DNA of 40,324 bases from Planctomycetota bacterium. Its GTDB lineage: Bacteria; Planctomycetota; UBA1135; UBA2386. The stretch lies in the NCBI GenBank assembly GCA_016794565.1, contig JAEUHQ010000107.1, forward strand, positions 1-40,324, given 5' to 3'. Within the stretch, counting starts at the first letter, position 1. Each line of letters begins with the position of its first letter. The position numbers and the translations under genes are program-made. The notes beneath the pieces were generated by a model. That model was given only the letters and a program-made list of their open reading frames with translations, was not told the DNA's origin and ran no database searches. Positions 1 through 7,677 of this stretch are shown piece after piece.

Positions 1-731
1 CGCGGTGTCTCGCGCACCGGCATCGCGACCTGCACACGTTCGGTCGGCAGAAGCAGCACGTCCGCGATCGGCGCCCGGGCACCCGCGCCGATCGCCGCCT
101 CGAGGCGCCGTGCGGCGCCGCGCAGGCGTTCGTAGTGCGCCCGCTGCGCAAGAGCCGGGAGCGCGCCGAGGCGCGGCTGCTCCACGTCGAGTTCCCACGC
201 CGCGAACGACGCAACCGCGAACGACGCATCGGCGCGCGATGCCGACAGCGGTTCGACGCCGGCCTGCCCGGCACCTCCCGCCGCGGTCGCGTCGTACGCG
301 TAGCCCGCAGCGGCGAGACCTTCGCGCCACCACGACGCTCCGCTCGGCGGCCACGGCGCGCGGAAGCCGCGCACGCGCCGCCCGGTCGCCGCCTCGATCG
401 CCTGACGACTGCGTTCCCACGCCGCGAACACCGCCGCGCGCGACTCGACGGGCACGGCATCGAGATCGACGGGTTCGTGACCCGCGTTGCCGATCTCGTG
501 GCCCATCGCGACGAGGCGCCGCAGCACGTCGGGGCACCGTTCGGCGACCGCTCCGCCGACGAAGAACGTCGCGCGCGCGCCGAGCCGTTCGCAGAGGGCG
601 GCCGCGCGTTCGATTGCCATCGCGGCGCGCGAGTCGAGACGACGCCAGTGGCGCTTCGACAGGTGCTCGCGCCACGCCGGATCGTGGAACCACTCGGAGG
701 CGTCGATCAGGAGCGCGCGGGGTGCCGGCAC
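1..731 (-). CDS. NodB-fold polysaccharide deacetylase, XrtA/EpsH-locus type, partial (3' end outside window), active site degenerate
   Basis: This frame starts at GTG (731) and runs off the window edge, giving about 243 residues. It reads like the polysaccharide deacetylases of exosortase-associated exopolysaccharide loci: an acidic first motif (LLIDASEWF, residues 7-15), a TFF strand (55-57), the second motif GHEIGNAGHEP (77-87) and an RGFRAPWPPSG arginine motif (121-131). In the family the second motif normally carries two metal-binding histidines (GHEIxxHGYxH); here these positions are Ala83 and Pro87. The first motif, usually DVED, is DASE. The fold call is good but deacetylase activity is doubtful. 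It lies 31 bp downstream of the CapB-like gene on the same strand, so it is probably co-transcribed. No upstream ATG or GTG is available in this frame near the neighbour's stop, so the GTG start is the best choice although it has no clear ribosome binding site. Confidence 0.72.
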   Translation of the reverse strand, partial: MPAPRALLIDASEWFHDPAWREHLSKRHWRRLDSRAAMAIERAAALCERLGARATFFVGGAVAERCPDVLRRLVAMGHEIGNAGHEPVDLDAVPVESRAAVFAAWERSRQAIEAATGRRVRGFRAPWPPSGASWWREGLAAAGYAYDATAAGGAGQAGVEPLSASRADASFAVASFAAWELDVEQPRLGALPALAQRAHYERLRGAARRLEAAIGAGARAPIADVLLLPTERVQVAMPVRETP

Positions 732-762
732 ACGCGCGTTGTAGCCGGGCGCCGAGCCGCGA

Positions 763-1428
763 CTACAGCAGCTTCTGCACGAGGATCGGCACTTCGTGCA
801 CGATGTCGTTCGCCACCGACCCGAGCACCGGCGTGCCGAGCGACCGCAGGTGGTCGACGTTGCGGCGGACGACGTCGGCGCGGTGGCGGTTGGCCTCCAC
901 GACCAGCACGACGGCATCGAGCGAACGGATCACGAGGCTCGCCTCCGGCGACCGGTTGAGGCCCGGCACGTCGACGAGGCACAGATCGCGGTCGACGAGG
1001 ATCTGCTGCAGGATCCCGCGGAACTTCTCGTCGGTGAATCCCCAGAACGGGTCGGCGGACTCACCGGCGGGCACGAGGTCCACCCCGGCGGTCACCTGCA
1101 TGCGCACGACGTCGCGCATGACGGCCTTGCCCGCGAGCAGGTCGGCGAGGCCGGGCGACGGTGTCGCCTGGAACACCGACGCGAGCGTCTGGCGGCGCAG
1201 GGACGCTTCGACGAGCGCCACCCGCTTGCCCTTGCTGCCGAGGAACAACGCGAGGTTCGCCGCCAGTGTGTTCGAACCCTCGTCGTCGCCGATCGCGCAC
1301 AGACCGACCGTGCGGTGCGTGTCGCCGACGCCGCGCTGCAGCAGGTTGGACCACAGATAGCCGAGCTCCGTCGCGATCACTTCGGACCGGCGGCTCTTCG
1401 GGGCGTGCTTCTGGATGGTGTCGCGCAT
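763..1428 (-). CDS. CapB/CpsD-like (BY-kinase family) exopolysaccharide ATPase with altered P-loop
   Basis: This 221-residue protein has the fold order of the cytoplasmic partner of Wzz proteins (bacterial tyrosine kinase/MinD-like ATPase): P-loop region at 46-54, second acidic motif (ALVEASLRR) at 71-79, a glycine-leucine segment (GLADLLAG), a Walker-B-like strand LCLVDVPG (149-156) and a C-terminal VLGSVAND motif (201-208). Active family members have PGEGKST and LLIDADLRRP. Here the P-loop reads GDDEGSNT, with Ser52 in place of the lysine, and the Walker A' motif has Glu74 and Ser76 in place of two aspartates. There is no C-terminal tyrosine cluster; the protein ends at QKLL. ATP hydrolysis and kinase activity are therefore unlikely, and a structural or regulatory role with the adjacent Wzz protein is the better guess. 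The start lies 9 bp after the stop of the upstream gene, so the two are an operon. Confidence 0.8.
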   Translation of the reverse strand: MRDTIQKHAPKSRRSEVIATELGYLWSNLLQRGVGDTHRTVGLCAIGDDEGSNTLAANLALFLGSKGKRVALVEASLRRQTLASVFQATPSPGLADLLAGKAVMRDVVRMQVTAGVDLVPAGESADPFWGFTDEKFRGILQQILVDRDLCLVDVPGLNRSPEASLVIRSLDAVVLVVEANRHRADVVRRNVDHLRSLGTPVLGSVANDIVHEVPILVQKLL

Positions 1429-1437
1429 GGCTCTGCC

Positions 1438-3084
1438 TCACCAGCCCTGTTCGCGCAGCGAGACGTGCCGCCGCAGGTTGCCGCCGTCGAGGCGCGGCAT
1501 GACGCCGAGCACGGGGATGCCTTCGACCTTCTCGAGGTCGTCCCGCGTGCGGATCACGTTGTCCGGCAGCGCGCGCAGGATGACGAGCGCGAGGCCGAAG
1601 AACAGGCCGCCGAAGAACGCGCCGAGCAGCAGCTTGCTGCGGTTCGGCCCTTCCTTGTCGAGCGGCAGCGTGGCGCCCTGGATGTCGCGCAGCGCGCTGA
1701 ATCGGCCCTGCGCCAGCGTGCGCTTCTCCTGCGCCGCGGTCCACGTGACCTGCGCGGCGCGCGCGCTGTCCTCGGCGGCAGCCTGGCTGTCGCGCAGCTT
1801 CGCGAACTCCGGCTCGAGATCGACGAGTTCCCGCAGCTCGCGACGCGCTTCCTCGACGAGCTTCTCGGCGAACGCGAGCTGACCGACCGCGATCGGCGTC
1901 TCGAGCGCGAGCTGCGTGCGCATGCGGTTCGCCTCCACCCAGTCGGGATTCGCCACGAGGAACTCCTCTTCGGGAGCGAGGCGGGCGTCCTCGCGCAGCT
2001 TCTGCAGGGCCGCGCGGTAGGAACTGATCTCCGCCTCCTTGGCCCGGAAGTCGCGGTCCCGCTCGGGGTTCGCGACGACCTGGCGCAGCCCTTCGAGGTC
2101 GACCAGCGCGCGACCCAACGCTTCTTCGAGGTTGCGCTGCACGCCGCTCGTGGTGTCGGCGCGCCGCTTCTGCGGCAGCTCCTTCTTGATCGCGCCCTCG
2201 TCGAGCTGCTTCGACAGCCGTGCCAGGCTCTCGCGCTTGCCCTCCGCATCGCTGCGCAGCTGCGCCTCCTTGTTGACGGCGTCACCCAGGGCCTTCTGCA
2301 AGCGTTCCTTCTCGATGTCGAACGCCGTGACGTGCGCCTTGCGTTCCAGGAAGTCGCGCATCGCCTTCCGCGCCGTCTCCAGCGCGAGCTGCGTCTCCTC
2401 GGCGCGCTTCTTCGCTTCTTCGTACGCGCCGACGTTCTCGTACTGCTTGATGTGCCACTGCACCGCTTCCTGCATGAAGACGTTCAGGATCTCCTGCGCG
2501 AGCAGCGGGTTGTTGGCGTTGCAGGTGGCGACGAGCACGTTCGCCGAACGGGGACGGTCGATCACGATCGTGCGCATCAGGCGCTTCAGCGCTTCCTGCG
2601 GCGTCGCCTCGAGATCCTTCGTGGCGTTCCAGTCGCGCTGGATCCGGTAGAAGATGCCCTTTGCGCCCGAATCGGCGCCGGTCCCGGGCTGGTATGGCTC
2701 CAGGATGCGCGCCGGGGTGACGCGGTCGACGACGCGCATCAGGAGGTCCTGACTGTTCAGGATGTAGGTAGCGGTCGTCGCGATCGTCTCCGCGCTCGTG
2801 TCGGTCGCCCGGGTCGGATCGACGCCGATGGACTCGGCGCCGCTCGCGGCGAGCGCGAACTTGCCCTCGCTGACGTACGAGTTCGGCGTCGTCAGCGCGA
2901 GGAACGCACCGATGAGCATGCCGAACAGCGTCGTCGCGAACACGAGGTAGCGCGCGCGGAACACGGCGGCCACGAGGCGGCGGAACGGCAGACCACCGGG
3001 TTCGTCGCCCTGCGCCACCGGCGCGAGCGTCGCCATGGCCTGGCGCGCGGTGAGCTGCAGTTCGTCGGCGAGGTTCTTCGTCAT
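1438..3084 (-). CDS. Wzz/GumC-type polysaccharide chain-length determinant (XrtA-locus type)
   Basis: This 548-residue inner-membrane protein has the topology of polysaccharide co-polymerases: a transmembrane helix at about 46-65, a long periplasmic part rich in coiled coil (roughly residues 195-470, many Glu/Lys/Arg/Ala heptads), a second transmembrane helix at about 483-506, and a short cytoplasmic tail with a proline motif (GIPVLGVMPRL). Such proteins control the length of exported polysaccharide chains and recruit a cytoplasmic CapB-type partner, which is encoded directly downstream. There is no fused kinase domain. I chose the ATG at 3084 (MTKNLADELQ) because it gives a normal N-terminus; the frame stays open far upstream but that part is low-complexity and opposes another gene. 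It is first in the minus-strand EPS operon. Confidence 0.85.
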   Translation of the reverse strand: MTKNLADELQLTARQAMATLAPVAQGDEPGGLPFRRLVAAVFRARYLVFATTLFGMLIGAFLALTTPNSYVSEGKFALAASGAESIGVDPTRATDTSAETIATTATYILNSQDLLMRVVDRVTPARILEPYQPGTGADSGAKGIFYRIQRDWNATKDLEATPQEALKRLMRTIVIDRPRSANVLVATCNANNPLLAQEILNVFMQEAVQWHIKQYENVGAYEEAKKRAEETQLALETARKAMRDFLERKAHVTAFDIEKERLQKALGDAVNKEAQLRSDAEGKRESLARLSKQLDEGAIKKELPQKRRADTTSGVQRNLEEALGRALVDLEGLRQVVANPERDRDFRAKEAEISSYRAALQKLREDARLAPEEEFLVANPDWVEANRMRTQLALETPIAVGQLAFAEKLVEEARRELRELVDLEPEFAKLRDSQAAAEDSARAAQVTWTAAQEKRTLAQGRFSALRDIQGATLPLDKEGPNRSKLLLGAFFGGLFFGLALVILRALPDNVIRTRDDLEKVEGIPVLGVMPRLDGGNLRRHVSLREQGW

Positions 3085-3279
3085 GATCGCTGTCGGTGTC
3101 GCCCGCGCCCGTGTGGGCGCCGGATCCGGTGCCGGGCGGCGCATGCTAACCGATCGGGTCACCGCCACCGCGTCGTGGATCCCGGCTGTTTTCGGCAGCG
3201 GCCTCGCGGGCACGTGATGCGTTCGTTCGCGGCGCAGGCGACTGCGGTTTCCTGCGACGACAGCCGCTAGGCTCCGCGG
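3085..3279. promoter_or_regulatory. Divergent intergenic region between EPS operon and lipoprotein gene
   Basis: These 195 bp separate the start of the Wzz gene (minus) from the start of the 627-residue lipoprotein (plus), so promoters for both must lie here or nearby. I see no convincing sigma-70 hexamer pair, no small gene and no strong hairpin. Confidence 0.4.
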
Positions 3280-5163
3280 ATGGTCGTCCCGTTTCGAGAC
3301 CACAGGATCGTGCTCCTCGCGGGCGCCGCGCTCACGCTCGCCGCGTGCGGCTCCGGCCCCGACCCGGGCCCCGCGAACCGCCCGCCCGCGATCGGCGAAG
3401 TGCGCGACGGCATGAGCGCCGACATCGACACGCAGGAGCAGCGCTCGGCCCTGTTCGCCAACTGGGATCCGTTCGTCGACCCGGAGGGCGACTGGGTCAC
3501 CTACGAATGGTGCATCGGCCGCACCGCGGGCCGCGACGACGTGATGCCCTGGACGAACGTCGGCGGCGCCGAACGGGCCGCGGCGACCGGGCTCGATCTG
3601 CCGATCGGCGTCACGCTCCGGGTCGGCGTTCGTGCGACCGATCGGGCGGGCAACACCAGCGCCATCGCGACGAGCGACGGACTCGTGATCGGCGCAACCA
3701 ACACCACGCGGACGGAGTCGCCGGTCCGCGCCGAACCGCCGCCGCGCGCCGAGCCGCGGCCGATCGAACCCGCGCACACGGAGGCGCGACCACCCGAACC
3801 CGAGCCGCCGGCCCGCACGGAGCCGGCGCGAACGGAGACCCCGCCCCCGGTGGCCACGAAGGACGAACCGCCCGCGCCCGCACCGAAGAAGGCCGAGCCG
3901 GTGCCCGTCGCCTCGCCGGAGCCCGCGCGAACGGGCGGTCGCGCGGCGATCACCCGCTTCGGCATCACGTGGACGTTCGCGCGCCCGGTCGAGTGCGGCC
4001 AGTTCGTGACCGGCGACTGGTGGGTCGCGGGGCCGTGCGAGATCGTCGCGATCGAGCCGGCGAGTACGACCGTGGGCGGTCGCACGACGAACGGCTCGGC
4101 GATCAACCCGGATCCGCGCTCGCCGCAGCAGTCGTACGACAGCGCGATGTTCGGGCCCGACGGCGCCGGCCTCTTCGATCCGGGGCGCAACGTCGCGCGC
4201 GACGTGTCGCGAGCACGCAGCCTGCGTCTCGAGCCGGGCAGCTCGCTCGTCTCGACGATCAGCGCGCCGCAGGCCGGGCAGCTGCCGCAGCTCGAGACCT
4301 GCGCCGTGCTCACCTGTCTGCCGACCACGCCGCCGGAGAACGCCTTCCGCCCTCCGTACTGCGGCCGCGACAAGCAGTGCCGCTGGCTCGCGGCGAACCT
4401 CGACCTCGGCAAGCTGGCGCGGCTCGCGCCGCCGCAGGGTGCCCCGGCGCCGGCCGACCTGCTGCCGCGCTTCGAGCGGACGTGGCTCGACCACGTCGGC
4501 GGCTGGACCGGCCGCTTCCTCCACCCGCGCGAGAACATGCCCGACTACGGCCGCGACATCGCCGACCTGGTCGGCACCGCCGCGCTCGTGCTGCAGCTCG
4601 ACCATCCCGACGAGGAGAAGCGGCCGCTCGCGATCGCTCTCGCGCAGATCGGCATCGATCTCGCGGGCATCGTGCAGAACGGCGGGCGCTTCGTCGCCGA
4701 CGGCGGCAGCGGCAGCGGCCGCAAGTTCCCGGTGCTGTTCGCCGCGACGGTGCTGCGCGACCGCAATCTGCTGGCGCTGGTGCGCGACCAGAAGCTCGCG
4801 TTCGCCGAGGACGCGCAGACGTTCCACGTCGAGCAGACGTCCCCTGGCGTGTGGAACCGCGGCCACGGCGACTACGGCCCCGACGACGCCGGTCTCGCCG
4901 AGTGGGGCAACCAGCACGCCGACGATCCGGCGTTCGACAAGAAGTCGTGGACCGCGGACCCGTTCCGCCGCTGCTGCACCGCGAATGCGTGGCACGGCTT
5001 CGTGCTCGCGACGCGCATCATGGGCCTCCGCGAAGACTGGGGTCACCCCGCCCTGTTCGACTACGTCGACCGCTACATGCAGACCGAGTCGCCGGGCACC
5101 TACCAGCGCTCCTGGAGCCCGTTCGCCGAAGCGATGTGGGATCGCTACCGCACGGAGTTCTGA
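3280..5163 (+). CDS. Large secreted lipoprotein of unknown function with Pro/Glu-rich linker
   Basis: The 627-residue product begins with a lipoprotein signal ending in the lipobox LTLAAC (Cys23), so it should be anchored to a membrane and exported. Residues about 35-135 look like a fibronectin/cadherin-like beta domain (a DPEGDWVTYEW segment followed by TLRVGVRATDRAGNTS). A linker at about 145-215 is almost all Pro, Glu, Ala, Arg and Thr. The C-terminal half (about 225-627) starts with a beta segment (ITRFGITWTF, GDWWVAGPCEIVAIEP) and continues with helical stretches, three or more cysteine pairs and many aromatic residues. That layout is compatible with a carbohydrate-active enzyme having an alpha/alpha barrel, but I recognise no catalytic signature, so no function is assigned. 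It stands alone, divergent from the EPS operon, and a role on the exported polysaccharide is speculative. Confidence 0.8.
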   Translation: MVVPFRDHRIVLLAGAALTLAACGSGPDPGPANRPPAIGEVRDGMSADIDTQEQRSALFANWDPFVDPEGDWVTYEWCIGRTAGRDDVMPWTNVGGAERAAATGLDLPIGVTLRVGVRATDRAGNTSAIATSDGLVIGATNTTRTESPVRAEPPPRAEPRPIEPAHTEARPPEPEPPARTEPARTETPPPVATKDEPPAPAPKKAEPVPVASPEPARTGGRAAITRFGITWTFARPVECGQFVTGDWWVAGPCEIVAIEPASTTVGGRTTNGSAINPDPRSPQQSYDSAMFGPDGAGLFDPGRNVARDVSRARSLRLEPGSSLVSTISAPQAGQLPQLETCAVLTCLPTTPPENAFRPPYCGRDKQCRWLAANLDLGKLARLAPPQGAPAPADLLPRFERTWLDHVGGWTGRFLHPRENMPDYGRDIADLVGTAALVLQLDHPDEEKRPLAIALAQIGIDLAGIVQNGGRFVADGGSGSGRKFPVLFAATVLRDRNLLALVRDQKLAFAEDAQTFHVEQTSPGVWNRGHGDYGPDDAGLAEWGNQHADDPAFDKKSWTADPFRRCCTANAWHGFVLATRIMGLREDWGHPALFDYVDRYMQTESPGTYQRSWSPFAEAMWDRYRTEF

Positions 5164-5182
5164 ACGTCGGCCCGCGGCGCGC

Positions 5183-6058
5183 TCACGAGAGCACCGCCAG
5201 CAACTCGGCAACCGCGTTCCGCGTCGGCGTCAGCCGCCGGCGACAGATCGCGTGCAACGTGCCCGGCGGCACGAAGTCGAACGGCAGTCGCCTCAGTTCG
5301 GCCGGATGGTGGCGCGCCAGGGCATCGGGCAGCACGGCGAGCCACGGCGAAGTGCGACACAAGTCGATGCCGACGCGCAACTGGTCGACGGTGACGGCGA
5401 CGCGACGCGGTCTTGACGCCGGCCAGCCGTCGGGACAGAGCCCGTCCGCGCCGCACGGTGGCGCGACGAACGCCGCGTCGGCGAGTTCGTCGGGATGCGG
5501 CTGCGCGGCGAACCACGGGTGTGCGCGGCCGCAGTAGACGCGGCGCGTGAGTTCGCCCGCCACTCGCGTCTCGAGGTCGCGCGCATGCAGCGGCTGTTCC
5601 TGGAAAACGATGTCGTAGCGACCGGTCCGCAGCGCCGCGGCCAGGTCGCCCTCCGGCGTGACGATCGTGGGCTGCACGCCCGGATGACCGACCAGGAGGC
5701 GCTGCACCGCCGGCGCCACGACGACCGTCGTACCGGCGCCGCTGCTGGCGATGGTCAGAGGCCCGCGCAGGCACGACGCAGGCAGCTCGGCCAGCCCGTC
5801 GTCGACCCGACGCATCGCGTCCCGCACCGCCGTCAGCAGTTCGCGGCCGGCTTCGTTGAGCTGCAGCCGCCGGCCCTGGCGGCGGAACAACGGCCGTCCG
5901 AGCCTCCGTTCCAGCAGCGCGATCGCCCGCGACAACGACGACGGCGTGGTCGCAGCGAGCCGTGCCGCGGTGGGCAGATGTTCGGTCTCGGCGACCACGC
6001 GAAAGGACGGCAGCCAAGCCCACAGCGGCAACAGCGCTCGGAGTCGGGGTTCGTTCAT
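5183..6058 (-). CDS. LysR-family transcriptional regulator
   Basis: At 291 residues this is the usual LysR length. The N-terminal winged helix-turn-helix covers about residues 10-70 and contains the family pattern of an AARLAATTPSSLSRAIALLE recognition region followed by LGRPLFRRQGRRLQLNEAG. The C-terminal part (about 90-291) is the two-lobed periplasmic-binding-like effector domain. I chose ATG 6058 because it places the helix-turn-helix at the normal distance from the N-terminus; the frame remains open upstream to 6175 but that segment would overlap the start of the divergent gene. LysR regulators usually control a divergent neighbour and themselves, which points to the secreted beta-propeller gene at 6161. 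The effector is unknown. Confidence 0.9.
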   Translation of the reverse strand: MNEPRLRALLPLWAWLPSFRVVAETEHLPTAARLAATTPSSLSRAIALLERRLGRPLFRRQGRRLQLNEAGRELLTAVRDAMRRVDDGLAELPASCLRGPLTIASSGAGTTVVVAPAVQRLLVGHPGVQPTIVTPEGDLAAALRTGRYDIVFQEQPLHARDLETRVAGELTRRVYCGRAHPWFAAQPHPDELADAAFVAPPCGADGLCPDGWPASRPRRVAVTVDQLRVGIDLCRTSPWLAVLPDALARHHPAELRRLPFDFVPPGTLHAICRRRLTPTRNAVAELLAVLS

Positions 6059-6160
6059 TGCAGTTTCGACAACAGCTGATTCGACGAAGGGCCAGGAACG
6101 CTCCATCGCCGAGCACGAATCACCGGCACCCAAAGCCCCACGGGCCCACCGAGAGATCCC
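6059..6160. promoter_or_regulatory. Divergent promoter/operator region for LysR gene and beta-propeller gene
   Basis: This 102-bp spacer between divergent genes contains two copies of TTCGAC(A/G)A, at 6065-6072 and 6080-6087, 15 bp apart start to start. The second copy lies in the nine-base palindrome TTCGACGAA (6080-6088). This is a reasonable place for a LysR site, but it is not a textbook T-N11-A box and the assignment is an inference from position. A GAGAG purine run at 6151-6155 precedes the ATG at 6161. Confidence 0.35.
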
Positions 6161-7246
6161 ATGATGATTCGTCACACCTCACTGCTGCTCTCCCTCGCCC
6201 TCACTGCCACCGCGACCGCGCAAGGCTTCGGCGCCATCTACACCCTGACCAACGCGACGGCCGGCAACGCCGTCAACGTGAACCTGCGGCTGCCCAACGG
6301 CGTGCTGCTGCCGTTCGCGAGCTTCGACACGACGGGCACCGGCACCGGCACCGGCCTCGGTTCCCAGGGCGCACTCGCGCTGAGCGCGAACGACAAGTTC
6401 CTGTACGCCGTCGACGCCGGCAGCGACCAGGTGACCATGTTCCACGTGCTCTTCGGCATCTTCCTGCTGCGCGCGGACACCGAAGCGACCGGTGATCAGC
6501 CGACCAGCGTCGCGACCCACGGCAACCTCGTCTACGTGCTGAACGCCGGCGACGACACGGTGCGCGGCTTCCGACGCACGGGCAACCATCTGCAGCCGAT
6601 CGTCGGCGCCAGCTATCCACTGAGCCAGCCGGCCGCCGCCGGCGCACAAGTCGGCTTCAGCCCGGACGGCAAACACCTCGTGGTGACGGAGCGTGCGACC
6701 AACACCATCGACGTGTTCGCCGTCAACGGCAACGGCACGCTCGGCGCCGTCACGTTCAATGCATCGGCGGGCAACACGCCGTTCGGCTTCTCCTTCCGCG
6801 AGGACGGCACGCTGGTGGTCAGCGAAGCGGTCGGCGGCATGGCCGATGCGAGCGTGACGTCGAGCTACCGCATCCAGACCGACGGCACGCTGCTGACGAT
6901 CAGCGGCGCAGTGCCGACCGACGAGACGGCGGCGTGCTGGGTCGCGATCCCGAGCCAGGGCCACTACGCCTACACGACCAACACGGGCAGCGGCACGATC
7001 ACGGGCTATGAGCTCGACGGCGCGGGCCAGCTCACGCGACTGGACGCGAACGGCGTCACCGGCGATCTCGACAGCACCGCGCGCCCGATCGACTTCGAGT
7101 TCTCGCCGAACGGCCGCTACCTGTTCGTGCTGGACTCGGGCAACGACCGCATCCGCACCTTCTCCCGCCGCCCCGACGGGAGTCTCGCGCTGCAGGCGAC
7201 CAGCATCGACGTCGTCGACGGCACCGCCGGCATGATCGTGCGCTGA
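6161..7246 (+). CDS. Secreted beta-propeller protein (lactonase/YVTN-like)
   Basis: The 361-residue product has a Sec signal peptide (about residues 1-20, hydrophobic core LLLSLALTATATA). The mature part is a series of beta blades with recurring segments such as ALSANDKFLYAVDAGSDQVT, GFSPDGKHLVVTERATNTID and EFSPNGRYLFVLDSGNDRI. These are typical of the seven-bladed lactonase (Lactonase_7, 6-phosphogluconolactonase-like) and YVTN families. Whether it is an enzyme or a binding scaffold cannot be told from sequence; many secreted members have no proven substrate. It is divergent from a LysR gene with a short shared control region, so its expression is probably effector-dependent. A second in-frame ATG sits at 6164. 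Confidence 0.8.
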   Translation: MMIRHTSLLLSLALTATATAQGFGAIYTLTNATAGNAVNVNLRLPNGVLLPFASFDTTGTGTGTGLGSQGALALSANDKFLYAVDAGSDQVTMFHVLFGIFLLRADTEATGDQPTSVATHGNLVYVLNAGDDTVRGFRRTGNHLQPIVGASYPLSQPAAAGAQVGFSPDGKHLVVTERATNTIDVFAVNGNGTLGAVTFNASAGNTPFGFSFREDGTLVVSEAVGGMADASVTSSYRIQTDGTLLTISGAVPTDETAACWVAIPSQGHYAYTTNTGSGTITGYELDGAGQLTRLDANGVTGDLDSTARPIDFEFSPNGRYLFVLDSGNDRIRTFSRRPDGSLALQATSIDVVDGTAGMIVR

Positions 7247-7298
7247 GCCGACCGACCGCAGCCGGGGCGGAACCGCGGCGGACCGGCGGCCCGATGCG

Positions 7299-7622
7299 TC
7301 AGCCGGCCAGCAGGTCGCGGAAGAGCGCGATCGAGTCGCGTTCGGCGGGCACGACGCGGCCGTCCGCCTCGACCGCGAGTTCCGCAGCCTGCAGGAACAG
7401 CTGCCGGTGCTCACGCGGGATCGAATCCGGATCGAGGTCCTCGACGTCCGGCGGCACCTGGAGCCACGCTGCGACCTGTTTCACTTCGGCGTCGGTGAGA
7501 TTCAGGCGGCCGGCGATCCGCATCACGAGATCGCGCTCCGTTTGCGTCACCTTCAGGTCGGTCCACACGAAGGAAGTGACGAACCGGAGCAGGTTCATGC
7601 GTTCGGTCGGGCCGAGTTTCAT
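7299..7622 (-). CDS. TerB-like (tellurite-resistance/DjlA-N fold) small protein
   Basis: The 107-residue protein is all helical and carries two features of the TerB domain: an early acidic stretch (TDLKVTQTERDLVMRIA) and the late motif ADGRVVPAERDSIALF, the equivalent of the metal-binding ADGxxxxxE segment. TerB-like proteins occur in stress and envelope contexts; no specific substrate can be inferred. I chose ATG 7622 (MKLGPTERMN) because the frame upstream, open to 7817, is low-complexity and overlaps the end of the neighbouring gene. It lies 55 bp downstream of the secreted gluzincin-like gene on the same strand and may be co-transcribed with it. Confidence 0.75.
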   Translation of the reverse strand: MKLGPTERMNLLRFVTSFVWTDLKVTQTERDLVMRIAGRLNLTDAEVKQVAAWLQVPPDVEDLDPDSIPREHRQLFLQAAELAVEADGRVVPAERDSIALFRDLLAG

Positions 7623-7677
7623 GCCGGTCAGCAGAGCACGCAGTGCGGGCGGCTGACAAGCGCGGCCGGCGGGTTCC

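Noticed and set aside
796..3270. Plus-strand open frame of 824 codons opposite the Wzz and CapB-like genes
   Set aside because: It is Arg/Leu/Glu-rich antisense sequence caused by GC bias; the minus strand gives recognisable proteins with good membrane topology.
3712..3930. Tandem DNA repeat in the lipoprotein gene
   Set aside because: The Pro/Glu/Arg/Thr codons make the region look repetitive, but no exact repeat unit recurs regularly; it is a low-complexity linker.
3085..5211. N-terminal extension of the Wzz-like protein upstream of 3084
   Set aside because: It would run through the antisense of the 627-residue lipoprotein gene and has no domain pattern; ATG 3084 fits the family start.
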